From: an uncultured Clostridia bacterium
GTDB lineage: Bacteria > Bacillota > Clostridia > JAAYHZ01
Length of the DNA: 42,966 nt
Reading direction: 5' to 3'
NCBI GenBank assembly: GCA_937894465.1
Contig: CALCRE010000199.1
Location: 1-42,966 of the forward strand
A model generated the notes under the pieces. It made no database searches. It saw only the letters and a program-made list of their open reading frames with translations, and was not told the DNA's origin. This document shows positions 8,625-15,725 of the stretch, one piece after another. Made by a program: the position numbers and the translations under genes. Each line of letters starts with the position of its first letter. Position 1 is the stretch's first letter.

Positions 8625-9896
8625 TTATGTAGTAGCTTGGAATATGAACCATCCATTCTTAACTGAAAACCGGCAGATCCCGCCGTGCTTTTCTACAATA
8701 TAAGCCATATTTTTTGTGCCAAATCCATGTCCTTGTTCTTTGGATACAGGAAAGCCCTTATGGAATATTGGTTCGGTTTGATAATTGTTGCGAATGTCAA
8801 TGCACAGCTTATTATTCTTAGAAAACATACGCAGCATGATCACACGTTTATTGCTGTCAGGTAACTGTTCCGAGGCTTGTATGGCGTTTTCCAAAGCGTT
8901 TGACAAGAGAGAACAAAGCTCGGTGTCGCTGAAGGGAAGGAAGTCAGGCAGCTTCGCATCTATCGTCAACAGAACTCCTGATTGTTTAGCTTTGGCGGTG
9001 AAAGCGGACAAAATCAGATTAACGGTTTCGTTTTCACAAAAGCGTATGGGTGTGATGGCGTCTATGTCGTACTGGGCAGTAAGAAGATACTTCTTGAGTT
9101 CGTCTAAATGCTCCTTAGATGCAAGTCCCTGTAAAAGCGTGAAATGGTGGCGCATATCGTGCCGATAGGAAGCGGCGTTCTGCTGCATCTGACGTAGAGA
9201 AGCAAACTCTGTTTGTGCCTGTCTCAACTGCGTATCCAGCATATCTCGTTCTCTTTGGATGCTTGTCTGTTTTTGTGTTTCTGCATAGTAAAGTAGAACA
9301 AACACAAAATAGAATGCCGATGTCACGAAAGGCATGAACTGTACGGCCGCACGTGCTCCACTGTACATAAAATCGGTGTAAACAGTAGCGCCATAGTCGA
9401 ACAGATAATAAAAAGCCGGCATAGCGCCAAATAGCAGGTTGGATCTTACAGAGCGTTCCATCAGATGCCGGCTGGATTTCACCACATATTTTTGCAGAAA
9501 ATAGTACATAACAATTGCACCGACATTATAACCGACATGATTCATGGAAACACTGTGGAAAACTTCGCCTGCAACAGTACCGATCCAACGGGGAGGTTGG
9601 CAGCATAGGAATGAGACAAACATACAAGTTAGTGAAATCAGCCATGAGCGCTTTAAGTAAAGGACGATAAAAACAGTAACCGGCAAGTGGGAAAGTAACG
9701 GATATAATTTTATAGTTTTCTCCATACCCCAGAGCCGCAAACTCGCTATTTGCAGCATAAACAAAATAACGGTAAAGCAACCGAGAGCCAGATAATTTCT
9801 CCGTGTACGCGCCATTCCGGCGAAACTGACCGCAACCGCAGCTCCGAATAACAGGGCGATGAAATAACGAGAGAATGCAATGACCGTTTCTATCAT
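8625..9896 (-). CDS. GHKL (AgrC/ComD-type) sensor histidine kinase
   Basis: A membrane histidine kinase of about 423 residues. The N-terminal half has about six hydrophobic segments (to about residue 200). A coiled coil follows, then the phosphoacceptor helix with YRHDMRHHF, typical of the HPK10-like group. The C-terminal GHKL ATPase has LLSNALENAIQA (N box) and GHGFGTKNM (G box). I place the start at ATG 9896, 4 nt after the stop of the upstream small gene, with GGAGGGGG overlapping that stop; an in-frame start at 9926 would overlap the small gene. Such kinases normally pair with a LytTR response regulator and often sense a peptide, but no LytTR regulator is adjacent, so the partner must be elsewhere or lost. 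Confidence 0.85.
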   Translation of the reverse strand: MIETVIAFSRYFIALLFGAAVAVSFAGMARTRRNYLALGCFTVILFMLQIASLRLWGMEKTIKLYPLLSHLPVTVFIVLYLKRSWLISLTCMFVSFLCCQPPRWIGTVAGEVFHSVSMNHVGYNVGAIVMYYFLQKYVVKSSRHLMERSVRSNLLFGAMPAFYYLFDYGATVYTDFMYSGARAAVQFMPFVTSAFYFVFVLLYYAETQKQTSIQRERDMLDTQLRQAQTEFASLRQMQQNAASYRHDMRHHFTLLQGLASKEHLDELKKYLLTAQYDIDAITPIRFCENETVNLILSAFTAKAKQSGVLLTIDAKLPDFLPFSDTELCSLLSNALENAIQASEQLPDSNKRVIMLRMFSKNNKLCIDIRNNYQTEPIFHKGFPVSKEQGHGFGTKNMAYIVEKHGGICRFSVKNGWFIFQATT

Positions 9897-9900
9897 CTCC

Positions 9901-10125
9901 TTATTCCCCCTCCATTTGATAGACAAGATACTGCTCTTTAATCTCCTTTACCTTGCCATGTGCAACAGGGACAACAAAAGACCTGTATTCCGGCAGCTTG
10001 TCGCAGACATAGAAGAAGGGTTCTGTACACTCAATCACCATATCAGTTGATGGGGTAAAGACGGCGTATTTATAGCTGAAATTTTTAAATACCTTATATA
10101 GGTTCAAAAGCTGAAACATGAGCAT
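9901..10125 (-). CDS. Small uncharacterised protein coupled to GHKL kinase
   Basis: A 74-residue protein that I do not recognise. It has mixed hydrophobic and charged segments (LLNLYKVFKNFSYKYAVFTP near the start, ending QYLVYQMEGE), no clear signal peptide, CxxC motif or LytTR signature. Its last codons contain the ribosome binding site of the kinase, and the kinase ATG is 4 nt downstream, so the two are translationally coupled. It could be an accessory regulator, or the remainder of a lost response regulator gene. A start two codons later (ATG 10119) is possible, since the RBS is weak (AGAGAG). Confidence 0.5.
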   Translation of the reverse strand: MLMFQLLNLYKVFKNFSYKYAVFTPSTDMVIECTEPFFYVCDKLPEYRSFVVPVAHGKVKEIKEQYLVYQMEGE

Positions 10126-10242
10126 TCGTCCATTTCTCTCTGATTCTATTTCTCCAAAGTAATTTTATCATAAAAACATTACCTAAACCATAAGTTCATG
10201 CTGAAAAAACCACGTTTCATGCAAAGGAACTGTAAATTTTGA

Positions 10243-10410
10243 GTAGGGGAGAAGATTGCAGAAAAGATTATAATGAAAGCCTATATGTCCTTCACAAAAT
10301 ATTGGGGCAAAGAATCGGTGAAATTTGATTGTAGGTGCTATTTGTGTATGAGATGCCTCCAACAATGTCCGGTTGAGGATATTCAAATTGGTAAAATGAC
10401 TGAGGGATAG
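10243..10410 (+). pseudogene. C-terminal remnant of a 4Fe-4S ferredoxin-type protein
   Basis: A 56-codon frame reads ...FDCRCYLCMRCLQQCPVED and then IQIGKMTEG before a stop. The C-x2-C-x2-C-x3-C-P spacing is the classical [4Fe-4S] ferredoxin motif, and the following IQIGK is typical of the last cluster in flavodoxin/ferredoxin fusion proteins (EFR1 type). The in-frame stop at 10240 precludes an upstream flavodoxin part, and there is no good RBS at the internal ATG 10273. I therefore read it as the tail of a degraded gene on the plus strand. A short stand-alone peptide is a less likely alternative. The surrounding 10126-10582 has no other gene. Confidence 0.6.
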
Positions 10411-10582
10411 TTCAGATGGAAAGGACGGAAGGGACTTTTAAAAAGGATCCGATGTCTTGTGAAAACAAGCAAAGACAGATAGGGATGCTTCTAATTTAAC
10501 CGGTTATCAAACATAGATAGTGGGCTGAGTATTGGAGACCAATCAACTTTCCAAAACTACGACCCACTACCGTTATCTTGTT

Positions 10583-11059
10583 CTATCGCCCACAAGATCC
10601 ATTGCGCAGAGCATTACCCATGCCACGGCCTTGTTGCCCTCGACCCTGACGATTACCCTGGCCAAATCCGGCGCGTGCTCCAAAACCTGCGCCGTTTTGT
10701 CCGCAACTTATCCCGGTGCCATCACAGTTTTCCTGGTTGTTCTCTATTCCGGCGATGATAGCGTCCGCTTGCTCCTTTGTCAAAGTACCGGCGGCAACGC
10801 GTGCGGCAACAATATCTTTTTTCATTTCCAGCACTTCTGCCTTGAACTGATCAAGTATACCTGCCTCTTTTGCGATGGTTCCGTAGGTTTTGCCTGTCTG
10901 TGCACGTTCGTCGATCACAGATTGCACCTCGCGTCCGGAAAGCCCGGCAATCGCTTCGGCGGGCGTCCCATACTGTGAGGCGGCGAACGTCGTGATAGAT
11001 ACCAAAACCAGCGAAAAAACTACAATCCCTACAATAATAGGTTTCTTCATGTTTTTCAT
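10583..11059 (-). CDS. Secreted DUF2680-like protein with Gly/Arg-rich tail
   Basis: A 158-residue exported protein. An N-terminal signal peptide (KK, then about 18 hydrophobic residues, ending TTFAASQ) is followed by a helical region at about 30-105. This contains the pattern RAQTGKTYGTIAKEAG and GTLTKEQADAIIAGIE that I associate with DUF2680 proteins. The last 45 residues are low complexity, rich in Gly, Arg, Gln and Asn, with three Cys. AAGGAGG sits 9 nt before the ATG. The gene is divergent from the response regulator at 11231 and shares a 170-bp control region with it, so it is probably a target of that two-component system. The molecular function is unknown; an envelope-stress or metal-linked role is only inference. 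Confidence 0.7.
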   Translation of the reverse strand: MKNMKKPIIVGIVVFSLVLVSITTFAASQYGTPAEAIAGLSGREVQSVIDERAQTGKTYGTIAKEAGILDQFKAEVLEMKKDIVAARVAAGTLTKEQADAIIAGIENNQENCDGTGISCGQNGAGFGARAGFGQGNRQGRGQQGRGMGNALRNGSCGR

Positions 11060-11096
11060 AATAATAGCCTCCTTGTATTTCAGTGCCTTTTTGCTA

Positions 11097-11120
11097 CTGT
11101 GGTTTAATCATAAATCACAG
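11097..11120. promoter_or_regulatory. Candidate operator between DUF2680 gene and two-component system
   Basis: A near-perfect inverted repeat: CTGTGGTTTA (11097-11106), ATCA spacer, TAAATCACAG (11111-11120), with one mismatch. It sits midway between two divergent start codons, a natural position for a response-regulator dimer controlling both. The link to the adjacent regulator is inferred from position. Confidence 0.5.
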
Positions 11121-11230
11121 CTGTGGCAAAAGTGTGTTTTTTCATTTCTTTTTTTATGGTAAAATAGGCGTGTCGAACACAAAAAAAACATATCTTGCCA
11201 TTATGATACTTTAAGAAAGGGGTGACGGTT

Positions 11231-11917
11231 ATGCCGACAATATTGATTGCTGATGATAACCGGCAGATTGTGTCCATACTGAAAGAATATGCGAAAAAAG
11301 AAGGTTTCACCGTCACGGTTGCTTATGACGGGCTTGCTGCTTTGGATAAAGTTAAGTTGATACAATTTGATATGATCTTGCTTGATGTAATGATGCCCGG
11401 GATGGACGGTTTTGAAGTCTGCCGTGAAATCCGTAAGCAAAGCAATGTACCCATCATCATGATAACTGCAAGAGGTGAAGATTTTGAGCGCATCATGGGA
11501 CTTGACATCGGTGCGGATGATTACATCGTCAAACCCTTTTCACCCGGGGAAGTAATGGCGCGCATTCGGGCTATTCTACGCCGCATTGAGCGGGATGAGG
11601 ATAAAAAGACAGAGCTTTTTACTTTTGGGAGCCTGACGGTTAATCTCAATGAATACATTACCGAGATCGGTGGCATTCGCATTCCACTGACCAAAAAGGA
11701 AACCGAACTTTTATGGACGCTGGGAACGAATAAAAACAAAGTGTTTTCCCGCGACAATCTGCTGAATAACCTGTGGGGCTTCGACTACTACGGCGATTCG
11801 CGAACGGTGGACTCCCACATCAAACGGTTGCGAGCCAAGCTGGATGCGGTTCCTCATGATGGATGGGAAATAAAAACCATCTGGGGTGTGGGATATAAAT
11901 TTGAGGTGACGTCGTGA
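11231..11917 (+). CDS. OmpR/PhoB-family response regulator
   Basis: A 228-residue response regulator. The receiver domain (about 1-120) has acidic DD near the start (LIADDNRQ), the phosphoacceptor Asp in ILLDVMMPGMDGF (about residue 51), ITARGED and the conserved Lys in YIVKPFSPGE. The C-terminal winged helix (about 128-226) has LTKKETELL, DSRTVDSHIKRLRAKL and the closing IWGVGYKF, the OmpR/PhoB type. I choose ATG 11231 because AAAGGGG is 8-9 nt upstream; an in-frame GTG at 11222 overlaps that RBS. The downstream kinase overlaps by 4 nt. It probably binds the dyad at 11097-11120 and controls itself and the DUF2680 gene. Confidence 0.92.
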   Translation: MPTILIADDNRQIVSILKEYAKKEGFTVTVAYDGLAALDKVKLIQFDMILLDVMMPGMDGFEVCREIRKQSNVPIIMITARGEDFERIMGLDIGADDYIVKPFSPGEVMARIRAILRRIERDEDKKTELFTFGSLTVNLNEYITEIGGIRIPLTKKETELLWTLGTNKNKVFSRDNLLNNLWGFDYYGDSRTVDSHIKRLRAKLDAVPHDGWEIKTIWGVGYKFEVTS

Positions 11918-13398
11918 AAAATAAAATCCGCTTTCGTCTTTTGTTATATTTTTCAGGTTCACTGCTCGTTTTTTCCTTGATCATAGGACTGGTATTCTTT
12001 GCCCTTTTTTCGCGTCATAATTTAAATGTCCATAAAGTTGAGTTAGTGGACCGTGCCACGAATATTGCCGAGGCACTGGCCGGATTTTGGGTTGAAAGCC
12101 CGGATCAAATGCAAGGGCACCGTATGGGAGGTCAAGGCGCGGGGTACGGTGCGTATCTTAGATTTCTCGACGATATTGCAATGACAGATGTCTGGATTGT
12201 TGACCGCAATTTGGATCAAATTACTCGTGGCCATGGGCAGGCCAGCCTTGCATATAACGACCTACCCGCCGGGGCGGAAGACGTGATTATCGCATCAATG
12301 GATGGCAAAACAACTTTCAGCGAGAATTTTGGTGCATTTATAGGCACACCTTCAATCACTGTGGCTGCGCCGATTACGTTTTTAAACGGGGAGGTTGCCG
12401 GGGTCGTACTTCTGCATGAACGGATTGAAAGTATCCGGGGTGAAACCGAAAACGGGCTTCTCATTCTGCTACTGAGCATGGGGACAGCTGTTGTAATTTC
12501 CTTTTTTATCGCAAGGGCCTTGGCAGAGCGTTTCACAAAACCGCTTGATAAAATGAAAACCGCCGCTCTTAGAATCAGTGGAGGCGATTATTCGGTAAAG
12601 ACAGATGTGGCACAAGACGACGAAATCGGAGAGCTGGCTTCTGCATTGGACGATATGGCGGAAAAGCTAAACACCGCTTCTAAAGAAAGCTCTAAGCTGG
12701 AAAAACTGCGGCGGGACTTCGTGGCGAACATCTCCCACGAGTTGCGCACACCGGTCACTGTAATTCGCGGTTCACTGGAAGCACTTTGCGACGGTGTGGT
12801 GTCGGAATCTTCCATGGTGGAAGATTATCACCGTCAGATGCTCTCGGAAAGCATATATCTTGAAAGGCTGGTTTCCGATCTGCTCGATCTTGCACGACTG
12901 CAAAATCCTGATTTTACGATGGATATGAGTGAAGTGAACCTGAAAGATATCGTACAGGATGCTGTTTATAGCATCCGGAGCGTCGCTGAGAAAAAATCTA
13001 TTGTAGTCCGGCTTTCCTATGTCGATCAGAGCTTTATAGTATTCGGTGATTATGGCAGATTGAGGCAAATATTATTAATCATATTAGACAATGCCATTAA
13101 GTTTTCACCGGTAGGTGAGGTTGTTGAAGTTGAGCTTACTAAAACGCCGGACAAAATAACTTTATCCGTCCGTGATCAAGGACCCGGTATTGCAGCAGAT
13201 GATTTACCATATATTTTTGAACGGTTTTACAAGCAACGTTCAGAAACGAACAAAAACGGAACCGGCCTCGGGCTTGCAATCGCAAAGCAAATAGCGGACA
13301 AACACAGTGCCGTTCTTAAAGCAATAAACAGATCGGATAGGGGTTGCGAATTTATTCTGTCTATCAGCAACCGGATCAATGATGTAAATCAAAGATAA
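11914..13398 (+). CDS. HAMP-HisKA sensor histidine kinase
   Basis: A 494-residue membrane kinase starting at a GTG that overlaps the response-regulator stop (GTGA). TM1 is at about 8-32 and an extracytoplasmic sensor loop follows (about 33-180), with a Gly/Met/His-rich patch (QMQGHRMGGQGAGYGAY). TM2 is at about 182-205, then HAMP (about 206-260), HisKA with the phospho-His in VANISHELRTPVTVIRGSL, and HATPase_c with ILDNAIKFSP, DQGPGIA and GTGLGLAIAKQ. It should phosphorylate the adjacent regulator. The loop composition could suit metal or redox sensing, but that is a guess. The stop lies 24 bp from the convergent hypE stop, with no obvious terminator between. Confidence 0.92.
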   Translation: MKNKIRFRLLLYFSGSLLVFSLIIGLVFFALFSRHNLNVHKVELVDRATNIAEALAGFWVESPDQMQGHRMGGQGAGYGAYLRFLDDIAMTDVWIVDRNLDQITRGHGQASLAYNDLPAGAEDVIIASMDGKTTFSENFGAFIGTPSITVAAPITFLNGEVAGVVLLHERIESIRGETENGLLILLLSMGTAVVISFFIARALAERFTKPLDKMKTAALRISGGDYSVKTDVAQDDEIGELASALDDMAEKLNTASKESSKLEKLRRDFVANISHELRTPVTVIRGSLEALCDGVVSESSMVEDYHRQMLSESIYLERLVSDLLDLARLQNPDFTMDMSEVNLKDIVQDAVYSIRSVAEKKSIVVRLSYVDQSFIVFGDYGRLRQILLIILDNAIKFSPVGEVVEVELTKTPDKITLSVRDQGPGIAADDLPYIFERFYKQRSETNKNGTGLGLAIAKQIADKHSAVLKAINRSDRGCEFILSISNRINDVNQR

Positions 13399-13422
13399 CC
13401 GCAGTATCTTACCAGGCCAATC

Positions 13423-14421
13423 TTAACAGATTCTGGATATCGTTTGGTTTTCCAGCATACTAAGTATCCGCTCACCTCCAAAAGTTGTACGGAGACATAC
13501 TCTGCTGTACATTTTACTAAATGTTCCGATTATTTCTGCATCACAACAGCTCTCAAGTTTTTTCAAAATATTTATGATCTCCATGCCATAGCCTTTTTCA
13601 ATGACGAGAATCATCCTTCCTTCGCTGGCAAAGTATAGGGGGTCGGTACCCAAAAGATCATGGACAGCGCGAACAGCCGGTCGAATTTTCAATTTTTCTT
13701 CATCGATCATTGCACCAATATGTTCGCTTTCCGATATTTCGCAGAGTGCGGTGGCCACTCCGCCCCGTGTTGGATCCCGCATTAGTTTTACATATTTTAT
13801 GTGGTCACCGAGCGCCGGAATAATTTCTGATAACGGCTTGCAGTCGCTTACAATATCGCTTTGAATTCCAAGATCATATCGCTCCAGCAGGATTGCCGTG
13901 CCATGCTCAGCGAGTGTACCTGTCAGAATAATTTCATCACCGCAGGTGATCCGTCTAGGACAAAAGCATCCGTGTACTATTCCGATACCTGATGTGTTAA
14001 TATATACTCCGTCAACCAAGCCCTTTTCAACGACCTTCGTATCTCCCGTCACAATCTTCGCGCCTACTGTATTGCATGTTTGACCCATAGACGCGGCGAT
14101 TCGATCGAGCATTTCTATCTCAAAACCTTCCTCTATCACAAAGCCTGTGCTCAGGAAGAGGGGAGCCGCTCCCGCCGCCGTCAAATCGTTGATGGTCCCG
14201 GATGCGGCAAGCTTTCCGATATCTCCGCCCGGAAAAAAGATGGGTTTTACAACGAAACTATCCGTCGTAAATGCCAGCCGCCCGGTCTCCAATGAAAAAA
14301 TGGCGGCGTCCTGATATCCGGTAAGAATCTCATTGTTAAAATGTCGGTAGAAAATATCACGGATCAGCTTGTTTGTATGAAGACCTCCGTCACCGTGCCG
14401 GAGCGTAATTTTTCCTTTCAA
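13423..14421 (-). CDS. hypE: [NiFe]-hydrogenase maturation protein HypE
   Basis: HypE (332 residues) dehydrates the carbamoyl group received from HypF on its C-terminal cysteine to a thiocyanate, supplying the cyanide ligands of the active-site iron. The sequence shows the PurM/AIR-synthase-like fold, with GDGG near the start, FTTDSFVV, IVTGDTKVV and MRDPTRGGVAT. It ends in ...TISRIC, so the essential terminal Cys is in place. The start is a TTG that overlaps the hypD stop (TTGA), with GGAGG about 9 nt upstream. It is the last gene of the nine-gene operon. Confidence 0.96.
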   Translation of the reverse strand: MKGKITLRHGDGGLHTNKLIRDIFYRHFNNEILTGYQDAAIFSLETGRLAFTTDSFVVKPIFFPGGDIGKLAASGTINDLTAAGAAPLFLSTGFVIEEGFEIEMLDRIAASMGQTCNTVGAKIVTGDTKVVEKGLVDGVYINTSGIGIVHGCFCPRRITCGDEIILTGTLAEHGTAILLERYDLGIQSDIVSDCKPLSEIIPALGDHIKYVKLMRDPTRGGVATALCEISESEHIGAMIDEEKLKIRPAVRAVHDLLGTDPLYFASEGRMILVIEKGYGMEIINILKKLESCCDAEIIGTFSKMYSRVCLRTTFGGERILSMLENQTISRIC

Positions 14422-15506
14422 ATTTCATCGCCTCCAAACCTGTAATACACCGCACATGCTCCCTCTGAGGATATCATACACGGCCCCATCGGATGCTCAG
14501 GAGTACACATACGTCCGAAATTATTACATACGTCGGGTGTTTTTTCTCCAATTAAAATTTTTCCGCATTCGCATCCGTCAGGGAAAGAGGTGGTCGTTGT
14601 TTCAATTTTCAGGTTGAATCTCTTGGCTGCGTCATATACCTCATACCTATGATTTAAGGTGAGTGCAGAACCTTGAATCATTCCGATTCCTCTCCAACTC
14701 ACATCGGATATTCTGAATACTTCATTGATCAAACAAAGGGCAGTCGGATTTCCGGTGTCACGGACACACCTTTTATATGTATTTATCAATCGATGTGGAA
14801 CTTCTCCGGTGATTTGTTTGCACAAGATACCGATCGAAGCAATGATGTCCATTGCCTCAAATCCACAAATCACGGCGGGAATATTGTATTCGGTTGTGAC
14901 AGGCAGAAAGGGTCCGATACCGGTAATTGTTGCAACATGCCCCGGACAGAGCATTCCGTCTATATGGACTCCGGCTTCCCCTAAGATGAAGCGGATTGCC
15001 GGTTCCATCCGCTTCAGCGATGTCAAAAGAAATAAATTTTGAATTTTCTCCTTTTGTGCCGTTTGAAGTAGCGCTGCATAAAGAGGAGCTGTCGTTTCAA
15101 AGCCAACTGCCGCGAAAACGATGTATTCACCTTTCTTTTTTTTAGCCAAAACCAATACATCTTCCGGTGAGTAAACCGTAATAACTTTACGTCCGAGGGA
15201 TTTTTGTTCTTCCAGACTACCGGATGAGCCGCGGACTCTCAAAAGATCACCGAAAGTGGCAACCGAAACATTCTCATGCCTTAAAAGGGCGATCAATGCA
15301 TCAATATAGTCGGGTTCTGTGACACAGACCGGGCAACCGGGGCCGGAAACAAGGTGAATTTTGGGTGTGAGAAGTTTTCTAATTCCAAACATTGCAATTT
15401 GGTATGCATGTGTGCCACAGACCTCCATGATGCGAATATCACTTTTAATAGATTCATTAATCTGTGTAACTATTTTTTCTATGAATCGTTTTTCTTCTTG
15501 TGTCAT
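14418..15506 (-). CDS. hypD: [NiFe]-hydrogenase maturation protein HypD
   Basis: HypD (362 residues) carries a [4Fe-4S] cluster and, with HypC, forms the scaffold on which Fe(CN)2CO is assembled. The expected motifs are present: MEVCGTHAYQI near residue 29, GPGCPVCVTEP, FAAVGFETTAP, CPGHVATITG, CGFEAMDI and the Cys-rich C-terminal part (CECGKIL, ICSS-like PCMISSEGACAVYYRF). The length is normal for the family. The ATG overlaps the hypC stop by 4 nt and the stop overlaps the hypE start, so it is translationally coupled on both sides. Confidence 0.97.
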   Translation of the reverse strand: MTQEEKRFIEKIVTQINESIKSDIRIMEVCGTHAYQIAMFGIRKLLTPKIHLVSGPGCPVCVTEPDYIDALIALLRHENVSVATFGDLLRVRGSSGSLEEQKSLGRKVITVYSPEDVLVLAKKKKGEYIVFAAVGFETTAPLYAALLQTAQKEKIQNLFLLTSLKRMEPAIRFILGEAGVHIDGMLCPGHVATITGIGPFLPVTTEYNIPAVICGFEAMDIIASIGILCKQITGEVPHRLINTYKRCVRDTGNPTALCLINEVFRISDVSWRGIGMIQGSALTLNHRYEVYDAAKRFNLKIETTTTSFPDGCECGKILIGEKTPDVCNNFGRMCTPEHPMGPCMISSEGACAVYYRFGGDEI

Positions 15507-15724
15507 GGGGAATCCACCATCATTTCCTCAAAAATGTTCCTTAAGAAATCGAAATACTCATCGTCAATTTTGCTAATGGCAAACCCGGCATGTACCATGA
15601 CCTTATCACCGATGCTAAGTTCATCTATCAACAAAATGTTGATCTTTTTTCGGTTGCCTATGATATCGACCTCGGCATGGGCGCCGGTTATTTTGATTAC
15701 TTTGGCAGGAATCGCAACGCACAT
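15503..15724 (-). CDS. hypC: [NiFe]-hydrogenase maturation chaperone HypC
   Basis: HypC (73 residues) is the small chaperone that shuttles the Fe(CN)2CO unit from HypD to the large-subunit precursor. The N-terminal MCVAIPAKV contains the essential Cys2, followed by the usual OB-like strands (HAEVDIIGN) and the closing GDKVMVHAGFAISKID. It begins behind AGGAGAAG, 1 nt after the hypF stop, and overlaps hypD by 4 nt. Confidence 0.97.
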   Translation of the reverse strand: MCVAIPAKVIKITGAHAEVDIIGNRKKINILLIDELSIGDKVMVHAGFAISKIDDEYFDFLRNIFEEMMVDSP

Positions 15725-15725
15725 A

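Noticed and set aside
8785..9168. A 127-codon plus-strand frame
   Set aside because: Antisense to the GHKL kinase ATPase domain, whose motifs are clear on the minus strand.
10518..10569. TAGTGGG/CCCACTA arms with an inner ATTGG-AGA-CCAAT hairpin, downstream of the DUF2680-type gene
   Set aside because: No T-run on the minus strand, so a terminator role is not supported.
10532..10978. A 148-codon plus-strand frame
   Set aside because: Antisense to the DUF2680-type gene; the minus strand has the RBS, signal peptide and repeat-rich tail.
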